This document shows, piece by piece, positions 37,662-50,900 of a DNA stretch of 64,000 nucleotides. The notes beneath the pieces are model-generated. The model had not been told where the DNA came from. It saw nothing but the letters and a program-made list of their open reading frames with translations, and did no database searches. The stretch's first letter is position 1; each line of letters starts with the position of its first letter. A program made the position numbers and the translations under genes. Source of the DNA: Lagopus muta (taxonomy: Eukaryota; Chordata; Aves; Galliformes; Phasianidae); contig NC_064447.1 of the NCBI RefSeq assembly GCF_023343835.1, forward strand, positions 9,010,501 through 9,074,500, written 5' to 3'.

Positions 37662-39512
37662 CCAAGTTAAATGTACAGGAACTGAATAATTACTACTGAG
37701 CTACAAGATGTCAGAAATACGATAAGTGCTTTAACCAGGAGCAATTTCCATGGACTAAGCAGAGATTAAGATTTTAAAATCTTATCAGTATGCATTTGCA
37801 CACCTGATTTCTTTTGATCTGCTTTCAGAACGACACGTTCTTTCTTTTTCCTCCCCCCTTAACTACAGTGGTCCAGTCTTGTATGAGAAATGTGGTATTT
37901 ACAAATGAGTCTTTGCTCTTAACGTGCATCATAGATTAAGTTCTTGGTGTAGTGGGGAGCACTCTGCCCTGCACAGAGCAGAGTACTGTGGGGTTTGGCT
38001 ATGCAGGCACTGGGAACAATGTGCATACCGTGGAAATGTGGGGCTCCTTCAGTACTTTCTTAGTTCTTGTAGAAGCAGATATTTCAGGGACTAAAATGAG
38101 AGGAGCTAATCGTCTTTGAAGTGGGGTAGGAAAGAGGTCTGTAGCTAATGGCAGAGTCCTGGAGGGGAAGAAAAAAAAAATCTCCCCTTATCCTGAGCCA
38201 TCATCCTGCTGCCAGTCTCATCCTCAATAATCCAACACCTGCACCAGACCCTCTCCTTTTTTTTTTTTCCCAACCTATTCAGCCCATCAACAGTTTGCAC
38301 TTTCATAAAAGAGAAATCCTTTCCTCTGCCCCTGAGGGTTCCGTGCTCCCTCCAGCCAGCAGCCAAGCGCTGGCCCTGTGCTGCAGCCGGGAGAGCAGCA
38401 CGTGGTATAAGGCACCTTTTAGTTCAGTGTTTAGGAAACACAGAGCCATGGCAATATCCATAGTGCACTGACTAATCCAAAGGCCTCTACCTTGTAATAC
38501 AGCAGCTCTGGGGAGTAACAGAGCGAAGTCGCAGCCTCGTCTTTTGTTTAGATGAGTCATCAGCACCCAAGTTATCGCTGCCCATTTGCATTCAGCTGGG
38601 GAACATGGCTTTACCAGATGCCCAGTCCCTCCCCACTGCTGCACGGCCAGCACACACTGGAGCTCAGGGCTGCTGGGGGGAGCAGACCTCACAGCCGGAC
38701 TCTCTGTGGTGCACTGCATTCCATTTTCCTCCTTCACAGCCAAAGGCAAGCAATAAAGAGCTTAAAACAACTTCAGCTGTCATGCTTTACATTTGGAGGA
38801 TTTGAAAACATTCCTGGTATTAAAAGGAGGACACAAAACCAAAGCAATTGCCCCAACATCAAACCTCTCCTAACCAGAGTTTACTCCATAGCTGACCCTG
38901 TGGCCAAGGAGCACAGGGGGAGTGGGGCCAGACTCAGTGTGCCCACCCCAAGGGCTCTGCAGTGACACACTCAGCCCTGCAGCATCTCTCACACTGTGCA
39001 GTTTGTGAGGTTGGTGGCATCTGGTACTGGGTTTGTGCTGTCTGTGCATCCCCCTCTGCAGCACTGAGAAGTGGAAAAGGGGTTGCCAGGGCCAGGACAG
39101 GAGTCGCTGCTGGGGAGGGAGGTCCCTACATTAACTGGAAACAGATGGGGTTTCATTCAAAACAACAGCAATGAGAATACTTTCATTCCCATAGCAAAGC
39201 TAGCGAGTGATTCACAGCCTCTGTCTGTTTTCCTATCATGAGGGGCATGCCAGCCCTCCACCACGGTGAGGTGCCCCCATCTGCACAGGAGCACAGAACA
39301 TCCCATGGGGCTCAGCCTGGGACACCTGCAGACCCAGAACACCCCAAATAAAAAACAGTAACAAAAGCCTAAATAACGCAGGTAAGAAACAAGAGTGAAA
39401 CTCTTCCAGTCCTTTCTCAGCAGGAATGGGGACAGCGGGAAGCCATCCAGGCTGAAAGCGAGCAAGGAAAGGAGCTTTGGTCACATTTGTCTTATGAGAA
39501 TCGCTGGTGAGT

Positions 39513-39549
39513 AACAATAATAATAATAACAATAATAATAATAACAATT
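39513..39549 (+). repeat. (AAT)n/(AAC)n microsatellite
   Basis: Imperfect trinucleotide run followed by an A12-13 tract. It lies about 150 bp past the NHERF2 stop, in the presumed 3' UTR. Confidence 0.9.
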
Positions 39550-39695
39550 TAAAAAAAAAAAAAGACTTTAAAATACGCTTCATAAAAGCAACCAGTGAAG
39601 AGCAGAGCACAAAGCATCTCACGTGGACACTGCAGGAGAGCTGCGGGCACCTCCAAACGTCCGGGCAGGGCAATGAGCGCTGCTTCCAGCAGGGC

Positions 39696-39854
39696 TCAGA
39701 AATTGCTGAAGATCTCCCTCTTCTTGTTCCAGTCCATCTGCGGAGCCCTCTTCTTCACCCTCTTGGCCCTCACCTTCTCCTTGGCCTCAGCTGCCGTGGG
39801 GCTCAGGCTCAACCCACTCTCCTCAAACGGGTCCCTCTTCTCTGAGTCTCCATC
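39696..39854 (-). CDS. NHERF2: NHERF2 exon 7, ERM-binding end
   Basis: Encodes the last 52 residues and the stop [23 protein letters not shown], then a Lys/Arg/Ala helix, then [14 protein letters not shown], which matches the human ezrin-binding tail almost exactly. Confidence 0.97.
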   Translation of the reverse strand, partial: DGDSEKRDPFEESGLSLSPTAAEAKEKVRAKRVKKRAPQMDWNKKREIFSNF

Positions 39855-42800
39855 CTGCAGGGAGGAACAGATGGAATCAGCAGATGACCTTATTGGAATT
39901 GTTACTCTGGCTGTTGGAACCACTGAGCAGCATCCAAGCCCTGTGCACCCAAGGCTCTGTTAATGTCAAAGGATGAGGAACGTGTTCTCTGGGCACCTTA
40001 CCTGGAACACTGGCTCTTACGTCTGATCAAGGCTGGGAAATCAGTGCAGTAATTACCCTGCCCGCAGCAGGGGATTGGAACTGGATGATCTTCAAAGTCC
40101 TTTCCAACCCAATCATCCTATATTCTACGTCACACACAGTGCTAGGTCAAAGCCCCTGCCCTGTGCTGTCTGTGATTTAACCAGCACAGGAGCTGCAGGG
40201 CCACAGAGTTCATCACTACACTGCCGCCAGTGGCTCCTGCCTGCCCACCTGGCCTTGCCCAGTGCATTCTCCTTTGGGCACTGTACAAAAGGGTGCAGCT
40301 TTCTATCTGCCTGATAGAAGTGCTTTATGGGAAGAAAATCAGTGACTTTCTAAAGTCACTGCCACTGCTGCAACGTGCCCTCAAGCCAAAAGCCCCCATT
40401 GCCCATCTAATTCCTGTAATAGGTTAAATTTGACAAACACATTGTACCCTAGGGTACAATTAATACGCAAGCCCAAATGCTTTGTGCTAAACACGCAGCA
40501 CTGGGTTATCCCAGCCCTCACCTTTCCTTGGGGTCTACAGGGCAAAGAAGGACTGACTCTGCTGGGTGCTGCACCAGAGCTACTTTCAGTAGGTGAGCTC
40601 CAGAGCAGCTGCAATGTGCAGCTCCTGCTCTGCACCAGCACATCTGTGCCATGGTTTTGGCACACAATACAACTCCTGGTCTTTATGCCTGCAGAAGTGC
40701 CCTAGTGCAGTGTTTTGCATGCACCATGTTCACATAAGCATAGCAGGCAAACACAAAAAACAAAGACCTTCACTTTTAACATCTTAAAGGCTGTCCTGCT
40801 CTCTGGCATTGCTGCCCTAATGCATACACACACGGTGCTTCCTGCAAGAGGACCTTTCCAGTTTCGCTCTGGCTCACAGATACAAACCGGTTCACATGCA
40901 CTGTGCAATTGGGCCATGCATTATTTAATGCTCAGAGCAAAACGGAGCTGCCAGCCTGCAAGTGCCTGACTCTGCCCTGAATGCAGCTGCTGCTCACAGC
41001 CCCCCCTGCCCGGCCAGCTCTGGGTGCTCAGGAGGTGCATCCCTGCTGCAGAGCACTGCTGGGAGCACAGCCATGTGGCACTGCACATCTTCAACCCTGG
41101 TGAAGGGGAAGGAATGCAGTCATTCACGGCTGCACCTCACACAGATTTACAAGGCAAGGCATGACAGAACTCCCTGTATTGATTGCTGGGTGGATGCAGG
41201 CGTTCCTAAGCCTACAATTTGAAACTGAAATTGCATGTAAATGTGTTTTTACCATGGCATAAACATGTACATATGTATGGGAAAAGAAGGCAGCATGTGT
41301 TAGGGGTTTTTACCTCAGATTCCTTCCCAGGACTCTGAAGGTCACTGTGAGATGAAGATGTGGATCCTCCATTCAGCTGTGGGAAATGGAAACATTAGCT
41401 CAGGTTGTGCAGGGGCAGAAACAATGAAAGCCAATAACCACGTGGGGACAAACTTCACAGCCAGCCCCCAGTGCAGCACTCCAGTGCCTGCGGGGATGAT
41501 GGCACATGCAGGGTGCCATTCCTGGGGAAAAGGCACAAAAGGGGCTGAGCCCAGCCTTGTGCAAGCCTGAAATTAAAGCTACGGCAGGACGCAATTCTAA
41601 TTAGCCAGCAGCGGCTAATTGAGCTCAATGAACCTCAGCAATGCTCGGAGGTTCCCTCTGCTCTGAGGCAACCAGGGAGCAGGTAGGGACTCACCTGCAT
41701 CTGTGCAGATCCGTTCGTCATGGGCTGAGGTACCACACCTGCAGACCAGGCAGAGGAAACAGTGAGTGCACTCATGGGGACTGCCGGGCTGGGCTCCATC
41801 ACAGGGGCTGCAGTCCCAACATGGCCCCAGTAAGCCCTGCGTGTCCCCTGCCCTGGAGCTTCAGCCAGACCCAGCGCGTGTCCCCCAGAACCATGTTCTG
41901 CAATCCCAACCTTATTTGATTGCACCCTGTTTTCATCACAACTCCCCTACCAGGAGGTGGACTAAGCCACTTCCTAAGCTGCACTCCCAGTGCATTCCTG
42001 TTTTTGACAGTGAAATCATTTTTCCTGGGAATTGTTTAATCGGAAATCTTACAGACCAGCCCAACATTCTTTGCTGAAATCAGCATCTTGGTGTTGCAAC
42101 AGCATGTGGCAAGCAACCCTGCTGCCTTTCATGGACCTTGGCACATTATTGCCCACTTCCAATAATTTGTGTTAATAATGTTCCATACAATGGCAAATTC
42201 AATGCAGATGAGCTGCCAGTTCCCACAACCAAGTCACTGCTCAAGGCAGCCTGGGACAGATGAGACACAGTGCTACAGATGTGCTAATTGTGACAGGGTT
42301 AGTGACTGAATTATACTTAGCACAAAGACTTTCTGCGGGCACAGACCCCATTCTGTGCTTCTCTGTTGCCCCAGTGGGACCCTGAGCAGCCCCAGCCTAC
42401 AGCAGCCGAGCAGAGAACACCACTGTGTGCACTCATTGTGCAACACAGCACCCAGTGAAGCAAGAGCAGCACTCGGTGCCAGAGCAGCTTGCAATTGCAG
42501 CAACCTAGGGCTTCTAACTTACAGCTCCGCAGCCATTGTGCATCATGGCATCAGTAAGGTTGGAAAAGACCTCCAAGATAACTAAGCCCACCCCCACCTC
42601 ATCCCACCGTGCCTACTGACCATGTCCCTCAGTGCCACATCACAGTTCTTATCACCTCCAGGGTGGTGTCAGTGCCAGTGTCTGAGCACTCTTTCAGAGA
42701 AGAAATGCTTCCCAATATCCAGCCTGAACCCTCCTTAGCGTAACACAAAGCCATCACCTCTCATTCTATTGCTGTTACCTGAGAGAAGAGGCCGACTTCC

Positions 42801-45800
42801 CCCTCACTACACCCCCATCCCCCTGGTGCAGGAGCAGGGAGCCAGCACCCGGCACTCGCGCCCTGGCTGTGTCCCTGCTGCTGAGAACAAGGTCCCCTTT
42901 GTGCTCGTGCCAGCAGACAGAGCTCACACCGCTCCTCTTTGAGCCCACTCAGAGCATCTGACACCACTTTCACCTCTCAGAATGCTTTGACTCTATTTCT
43001 CTGAACCAATCTTCCCACGGAGCACCTGACCGAGCTTGGGTTGGATGGTGACAGGGTGTGGAGTGGACAGACTGCTTTCCCTGCCAGGTTCCAGCAGCAA
43101 GGGAAACATTCCTGCAGCGGACATCTGTGTGATCGCTGCTGCGTGAAGCCCTTCTCTGCGTGTGCACATGGGGGCTTCTCTGCAATTCTCTCTGCACCCT
43201 CAGGCTCCTCTGCCAGGGGTCATCACGCCCTGCAGCCCCACAGCAGTGTTCTGCTCTCAGACTCCAGGCAGCCCTGGGATGTGCCACCAGCACAGCATCC
43301 CCACAGCTGAACCACCTGCACCGAGTGCTGCTGCACCCATCGCCACATCCCACAGCATCGCCACCCCACAGCCACCTTCTGGCAGCCAGTCCCTTTGTTA
43401 ATTATTCACGGTGTAAAAATAATGAGTTGTTTTGTGGCTGGGAGTATTCTCACTGTTTATAAATAGCTGGGTGGTGCTCAGGAAACCACTCAGGGATGAG
43501 ACAAGGGAAACATGACTCTGTCACTCCTGAAATCCCACCCGTGTCCTGGTGAGTCACAGGGGCAGAACCGGGCTCTCACCTTTGGTGTGCTCCTCAGTGG
43601 GGGTCACCCCCAGCTTCTTGAAGTACTCATCTGTCTCAGGGTCCACCACCAACAACCTGGCTTCGCTCTCTCTGGCCTTGATATGGGACACCACTTCTGA
43701 GTGCCGCAGCCCCTCCACGTTTATCCCATTCACCTGCAAAGCAGCAGCGTCAAGTGGCAGCAGAGACATCTCTGACGTCCCCAAAAACCTCTGCACATGC
43801 TCCATCTGTTTACTGCAGGAAGTTGGCCAGATGACCTTTAAAGGTTCATTCCAACTCAAAGGATTCTGTGGTTCTATCTCCTGAATTCCACCGGGCCTCC
43901 AGGCTCTGCCACCTCCCGACCTACACGAGTGCTCAGGACCTTGCTGGTTCCCCTCTAATGACTTCACCTTCAATTTGCTCCCAAAACCTCATCCTGCCTG
44001 AGCTCATCTGGGTGTCCCTCTCCAACAAGGGAGGATATCCCGTGTCCCAGTGGCCAGGCAGAGCACGGTGCTTGTCAGTCCCTGACGTATTGACTCATTT
44101 TCCCTTCACCGCACGCGACCTGTGAGCCACCAGCGGATGGGATTTCTCCTCCCAGGCAGAAAGGGAACAATTGTGATTTCTAGGCATTGTTCGTACTCAG
44201 AAATGAACACACCCATTGCCTGGGGCTGGCGCAGCCCCTGCAGTGCCAGCATTTAGACTGCAGGAGACAGAGTCTCAAGGAGCCAGCCCGGCTTGTAGCC
44301 ATGCTCCACCCTCACCAGCACCCCATAGTCACAGCACTTTCACCAATAGCATCCCACGGTCACCCCACCATCACCCCACAGGCACCCCACCATCACCCCA
44401 GCCCTGCCCTAGGGTTCACCCTGTCTACACTGACCCATAGGGGGACCCCAAAGGGGGCTGCCCCTGCTCTCCCACCCCAACACTGTACAGCAGGGCCAGG
44501 AGCATCGATTATTTATCAGAGCCCCAAAGAGCCGAAGCGGGGGCATCAGGTTTCCAAGCTCTCTAACTCACCCCTTGCTGCTTTGTGTGTGCTGGGCACT
44601 CGACCAAGGGATGATAAATAAATAACAAAACCCCTCGCTGCTATTAACCACAACCATGGGTGTCCCAGCCCCAGCATTAAATCGCTACGGTGCTGGGACA
44701 GAGCCAGGCTGGGGGCACGGTGTGGTGCCCAGCTGGGAACAAGTGCTGTCTGTCCATCTGTCCATGCCGCTTTGAATGGGGGAACTCATTCTTCAGTAAA
44801 AACATCAAGAGACAAACAAGGCGAGGGGAGGGCAATTCTGTGCAACATCAAAAATTCTGTTGTTCGGCACTAAGCGGACAGGAAATCGCTTCCAAGAGTG
44901 GTTTTTTTCCCCCCATCTTTCACAATCCTATGCTTTAAGATCTCTCTGCCAAGTGTTTTCCCTGGCTCCAGGCTCCTGCCCTGCCCAGCAGCATGATGGA
45001 TCTGACAGAAAAGGGCACAGGACTGGGGCTGGATTCAGCATCACGCTTCCCAGATAAGCATCACATCCCTTCTGCACTCCATCTTCAGGAGGACCCATGT
45101 TGGTAGGACCCAAAAACCCAACAAAAGGGCCTCAAAGCACCATGCTGCATGTGGGTTACCTCCACCAGGCGGTCCTGGGGCCGCAGGCCTGCTCTGGATG
45201 CTGGTGAGTCGGGGTCAACCGAGCGGATGAACTGCCCTGGGCGGGACTTCTCACTGTGCAGGTTAAAGCCATAACCATTGGGGCCTTTCTTCAGGTGGCA
45301 GAGGCGTGGACACAGCTCTTTCTGTCCGTTTAAATCCTGATTTAAAAAAGAAAGAGGAGGAAGGAGGGAGGATAAGATATTGTGTTGGATTTATAGGCTT
45401 TGGTCAGAATTAAGTTGAGAAGGAAGCAACATATCTGCACACCATCCCCTCCTTCCAGCTCAACAGGGACAGGTTAACAAATGGATTTCCTCTCATTGAG
45501 TTTATTTTAGAAAACTGATTGTCCAAAACCATTCCAGAGAAATTGAAACAACAACAACAAAAAATGCATTTCCTCAGCCAACAGCAGCCCAGACCCACCC
45601 ACCCCACCCTGGGGCTGCCACCCCACGGCCACCTTAACCCCCAGCACTGATTGATGGCAGCACCGTGCCTGGCTCCCATTGACTCCAGCATGGCTCAAGG
45701 TTTTGTCCTCACCTTGCTACTGGTCCCTCCCTGCGGCGATGCTCTGAGCAAGCTGGGTGATGCCCAGATCTGCTGCTGCATCCTTGGCCACTGCAGAGAT

Positions 45801-47892
45801 GGACACCAAGGGATGGGCAGCCCTGTCCTGCAACCAGCTCAAAAATGACCACGAATAACTGGGAGTACTGAGCACACTCAGTGCAGAGATGGATCATCTG
45901 TGTGCCCACCTGGAGCCACGCGGCACAGCTGCTCTGCTGCCACTTAGCAGTGAGCCTATGGAAACACTGAGCTGGGCAGAGAGGGAAAGCCCTGCAGATG
46001 TCTTTGCAGAGCAGCTGGGTTTTTGCAGAGAGGAAGCACCATCCCTGCACACGGTGCTGCCCCAGGTGCCTGCAGCACATCCAGGCTGAGGTCACTGCAA
46101 ATATTAGTGGAGCATGTGAGGAGTTTGGCGCTTCACCTCTATCACGTGCAAAATGCTTTATGGCTCCTTGGGGCTAACAGGGAGCAGCACACAGCAGGTT
46201 TTATCCTTCTGCTGTTCTCGTGCACCAGGCACAGCGGCACAGCCATGTCCTGGGCAGGAGCTGCTCAGAAATAGAAGTACCTTTGGGTTGTTTTTTTTTG
46301 GTCTGTGGTTTAAGGAAAACATTCCCATTTTAAATCTGCATGGAAAGCGACACTGCTCCCACCTGCTATCAGACCTCAGATATCTATCTATCTATCGGTA
46401 GGACGATCTCTTACAACCTTTCATTTAAAACAACTATAAAAACATGTGAAATTTCCCCCAGTGTTCCCAACTTGGCCAAAAAAACAAAACAAAACAAAAA
46501 ATCTGGAAAAGACATCCCTACCCCCCAGCTAAAGGCAAATGGTAGAGGTGGGTGGGGACCTCCTTTGGGCACTTCTACCCAAGAAACACCCAGGGCTTCT
46601 TTCACCCTTATACACCCACTCAGCAGTGACCCCTCCACACACATTTTCCCCAAAGGAAAGCCCCCATACAGCACACACGGTGCACAGCACTCGGGGCTCA
46701 TTGCAGGCTCAGCCCTGCGTTCCCATGCCCCCACACTGTGGGTTCAACCCATCTGCAAACACTTCCAGCTCTGCAGCAGCCGAGGAAAACAGGAAATGAT
46801 TCAATGCTGGAGCGGGTTCGGTGTGACCTCAAGGGATGCGCAGGGCTTCGAGCGCTGGGAACAGAGGCTGCAGAAAGGAACACGTCCAGAATCACCTACT
46901 GGGGCATAGAAATTACCTTTAAGAGCCATTTTACTTCAGTTTTAAGGAGTTGTGGCTACAGCAGCAGTTCCAAAGCACCAGTCACCAAACGAGCACAGTG
47001 CCACTGGGCTCTGCCAGCTTCATCTCTAAAATAAATTGCACAGAAGCTGCTTGGAAGAGGACTTCTGCAGCAGCTTTGTGGGGTACCCAGCACTGTGCCC
47101 TGCATGGGCACGCTCTGCTCTCACCACCGTGTCCTGAAGCCAAGATCCACCACTGAGATGATCCAAAATCTTTCTCATTTCAGCCCCAGCATCAGCTCCA
47201 GAACTTCCCAGGAAGACCTGTCTGAGTGCTGTCACTGATCCCAGAGTTCCCAGCTGTGGCTGTCTGCAGCTGCTGGAACCCATGGGGCTCCAACAAACCC
47301 CCCCTCTGGGTATGAGCAAACCCAAGTTCCCCCTGCTCAGCCTCAAGCACACAATGAAGCTCTCTGCACCGATGTACTCCGTTCCTCCTGCCAGCTCTGC
47401 TACTCATTCTCTTCACAACTTATGCTAACATTTCCCTGTTAGGATGATGTTTCCTGAGCTCCCAGGGGTGTTCTGCCTTTGGGACACCCCAACCACACTC
47501 CCACCTGACCCCAAAGTCCTGCAAAAGTTCCGCTCCTTCCCACAGCTGCACTCACACAATGCAAAACCAACAAAAATGACTTCGTATTTCTCTTCTTGCA
47601 TGCAATCAGCAATCTTCTTTAGGGGCATCCAGGCACAACAGCACCCACTGATCTCATACACGGGATTAAAAAGCCATGGATGTCACATTTGCCCTACATT
47701 GCTGCTCCATGCACACACTCACTGGTGCGGATGTGTCTGTGCAGATAAGAGCTGCACCAACACAAAGCTGAAGTGCCACAGTTCCAGGCACACCACCGCC
47801 ATACCAGAAGGAAGCCGTGCAAGCCGGCTCCATTAATAAGGCACAAACAAGACATTAAGTAACAATGAAACACTTCCAATTTAAAAGGGAAA

Positions 47893-47955
<63 letters not shown>

Positions 47956-50900
47956 CTCTTTGGGCGCTGCCAGTTCTCATTATTTTATTGCAGCACCTGC
48001 TGTTTCAGCATTGCCATCCCCAAGTTTGGAGCAAGGGCTGTGGGAGCAGCATCCCACCCTGCAACAAAACCCATTTGCCCCATGGAACTCCCGGAACCCA
48101 TCATGCCTTCATGCAATGAGGCTCACCCTGCTGGGATGCTCAGAATTGAGCACTGCTCTAGCATCACCCTTCCACTGCTCACTCTTTGTGGGTGAACACT
48201 AAAGGCTAAAATCCCTTACAAAGCCACGCTATAGGGGTTATTCCAGAAATACATCATTGGATCCAGTGTGAATGCAGAGCTGTCCTGGACAGGACAATGA
48301 GGATGGAGCACATGCAATTCACTCCCATGGAAAAAGGACAAAATGATGGAGCTCCTCAGTACCAGGGTGCCCCAGCACGAGCCCCCAGCCCTACACCCAC
48401 CCCAGCTAGGGTCACTGCTGTTTATCTGGTGCAGTCACACCATCCCCAAGTACTGCTATAGGAGATGGATACCCTCCAAGTGCAGATCATCCCGCGCCAC
48501 ATCCAGCTTTTCCACCTCTGCATCAGTGGAGTTGGAGAAAACACAGGCAGTATCACTCCTGTCTAATTTGCATTGCTCACATACTTTCTTTCAAGCCAGC
48601 TCCCATGGCGTTTCCTCTCCTTTTGCACACAGTTTTGGGCAGAAAATGGCCCCTTTGCTTGCCTGCTTTGCTCTCACCCCAGGTGACAGCACCAACACTG
48701 GGAGATGCCATGAAGGGGAAAACCCAAAGCAGGAAGGGCTGCAGCACATAGAACAACAGCACAGGGTCCCCGCACACAGCATCCCCAGGTCCACTCAGTC
48801 TCTGCCCCTGCTATCAGCAGGGGTTTGCTGCTCAGCTTCAGGAAGCACAGGAACAGGATGCTGCACGGCTCCCCGAACCCCTTGACAGTCCCAGATGTAA
48901 CCCAGGGTGCTGGAGGCTCCCTGCAGCCGCACATTTCACCCAGCTTCATCCCACAGCCCTGGAGGCAGCCAGAGCCAAACACAGCTCCAGATGTTGGTGG
49001 AAAGCTATAAATAACAAGGGGGGAGGGGGGAGGGCCAGTTGGATGTCAGTCCCATGAAGCACAGCAGATGTTCCCCCCTTGTGGTGCTGGGGAGGAGCTG
49101 GGACGTGTGGGCTGCTTGGAAAGGCTTTGGGGAGGAAAGTGGCATTTCCAGCACCCAGAGGTGCCACAGCCACAAGGTTCACTTTATTGGCTCTAATTGA
49201 AAGGTTTTCCAGCCAGGAGACTGCTGCTCTCTCCCAGGCCAGGAATAACCCCAGGGTAGGAGCAGCTCAGCCTCCACACAGTAATCACGCTGCTGCCATT
49301 TTTATACAGCCATAGCCCTAATTATCACCCTGCTCATCACCCAAGGTGTCCTGGCTCAGACAGCCACAGCCAGGAGTGAAAATCTCACTTTGTTCTGCAA
49401 CCCAGACCCAGCAGCTGACTGACAGCAGCTCTACAACTCCTTTCCTTAAAGCGTCCTCCCCACACCAGCACAGCACTGCAGCCAGGAGAAAGTTCTGTGC
49501 ATTCCCCAGAGGACAAACATCAAGAGGAAGGCACAAAATGCTGAAGGAACGATGCACAATGGGTACAGCAGTGCTAATGGCACCCCAAAACTGCAGCCCC
49601 TCTGCCCAAAATAGTGCTGAGGGCAAACAGGCAGAGACCTGTGAACGTCCCAAATCAGCCAGCTGCCACCACAAAGCCTGGACATCTCTGCCACCATGCA
49701 TCTCAAAGGGGAGGAGACAAGCAGTGTGACCTCAGGATGCAGCGTCCCCATCTCTGCCGGCCCCACAGCTTTGCCACCACTGCCCCAAAGCGCAGCACAA
49801 CACCACTGCCAGCACCAAACGTGAGCTCCAGGCTTCTGCAAAGTATCACAATGGCTTCCATTATTCAAATTGCTTCAATTATCTCAATTGCACCAGCTGG
49901 GTTGGAGCGATAGAAGCACCCCCCAAAAAAAGTATGTATTTATTTATTTAAGGGCAAAATTCATTATACAGATTTGCACTATTTTCTTTAACATCACTCC
50001 TCCTGCAAGCAGCCCTGCAGCAGGCAGGTGCTCCAGGAACTCAGTTCTGACAGTGCTGCTCCGGGCGCTGAGCACAGAAATGAGGCACGGCGCCGGCTGG
50101 ATGCTGCCCAATGCACAGCACAAAGGGAGCAAACGAGCATCACAGGCAGGCTCACAGACAGCAAAGTGATTCCAATTAGCAGTGGAAAGCATCCAACTCG
50201 GGTACTCAGCAGGACCTACAGCCAAGCTGCAGCTGATAGCGGAATTTGGATATTTTTGGTGAGTGAGGTCTCAGCTCCTATCATGACTGATGCAGTAGAG
50301 AAAGCGCTGAAGTCAGAGTGGTGGCAGCACTGTCTCCATCCAATTGCATATGGGGACTGACAGCAAGCTCAGCCCACAGCCACAAAGCCCCCTGAGAAGG
50401 TTTGTCCCTCACCTGGTCCTGCTCTGGCCTCAGGCACAGCCCTGCAAGGATGGGATGAGCCACATACTGAGCACTGCAGGCAGGACACCCATGTGCAGCG
50501 CAAGCACTCTGGTTCAGCGCAAAGCCCCTAAGCCTCAGCTGCTCAGGGCTGCATGTTGCTGTAAGATAACGCTCCCTGCGCCTGCCAGCCCCAACCCTGC
50601 CAGCTCTCGAGAGCAGAGGGAGTGCCAAAATAATGCGCTTCCTCGAGAGCAGTGGGCACCTCGCTCAGATCAGCACCACGCTGTGCATCACCCTCCCCAA
50701 GCCATGCTCTGAAGCACCCAGGTCTCACCTGAGCTGCACCATGCTATAACACAGAGCTGAGCCCTGGCAACAGCCCCTCCTAGGACACCCATGGTCCCCT
50801 CAGAAAATGCCAAGCAGGAGGGAACATAAGCAGGATGCAAAGGGAAAGAAAAGGCAGTGATGGAGCCTCAGCCCTGCTGTGACTGTGCTGCCAGACTCAG

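Larger units (their letters stand above)
37555..39695 (-). other. NHERF2: NHERF2 3' untranslated region (presumed)
   Basis: The stop codon is at 39696-39698. Minus-strand AATAAA words at 37635-37630 and 37576-37571 are the best end signals, giving a 3' UTR of about 2.1 kb. It contains a 24-base T run (plus strand, 37638-37661) and an (AAT/AAC)n run at 39513-39549. Where the message really ends is inference. Confidence 0.5.
41739..43579 (-). other. NHERF2: NHERF2 intron 4
   Basis: A 1.84-kb intron with a longer CR1 copy (about 42541-42860) and an HNF1-like site at 43397-43409 in an AT-rich island. Confidence 0.55.

Noticed and set aside
39507..39845. Open frame beginning with a poly-Asn run
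   Set aside because: The Asn run is the (AAT/AAC)n microsatellite read in one frame, and the rest is the antisense of NHERF2 exon 7.
46380..46396. Short (ATCT)n run
   Set aside because: About four units only; too short to list as a microsatellite.
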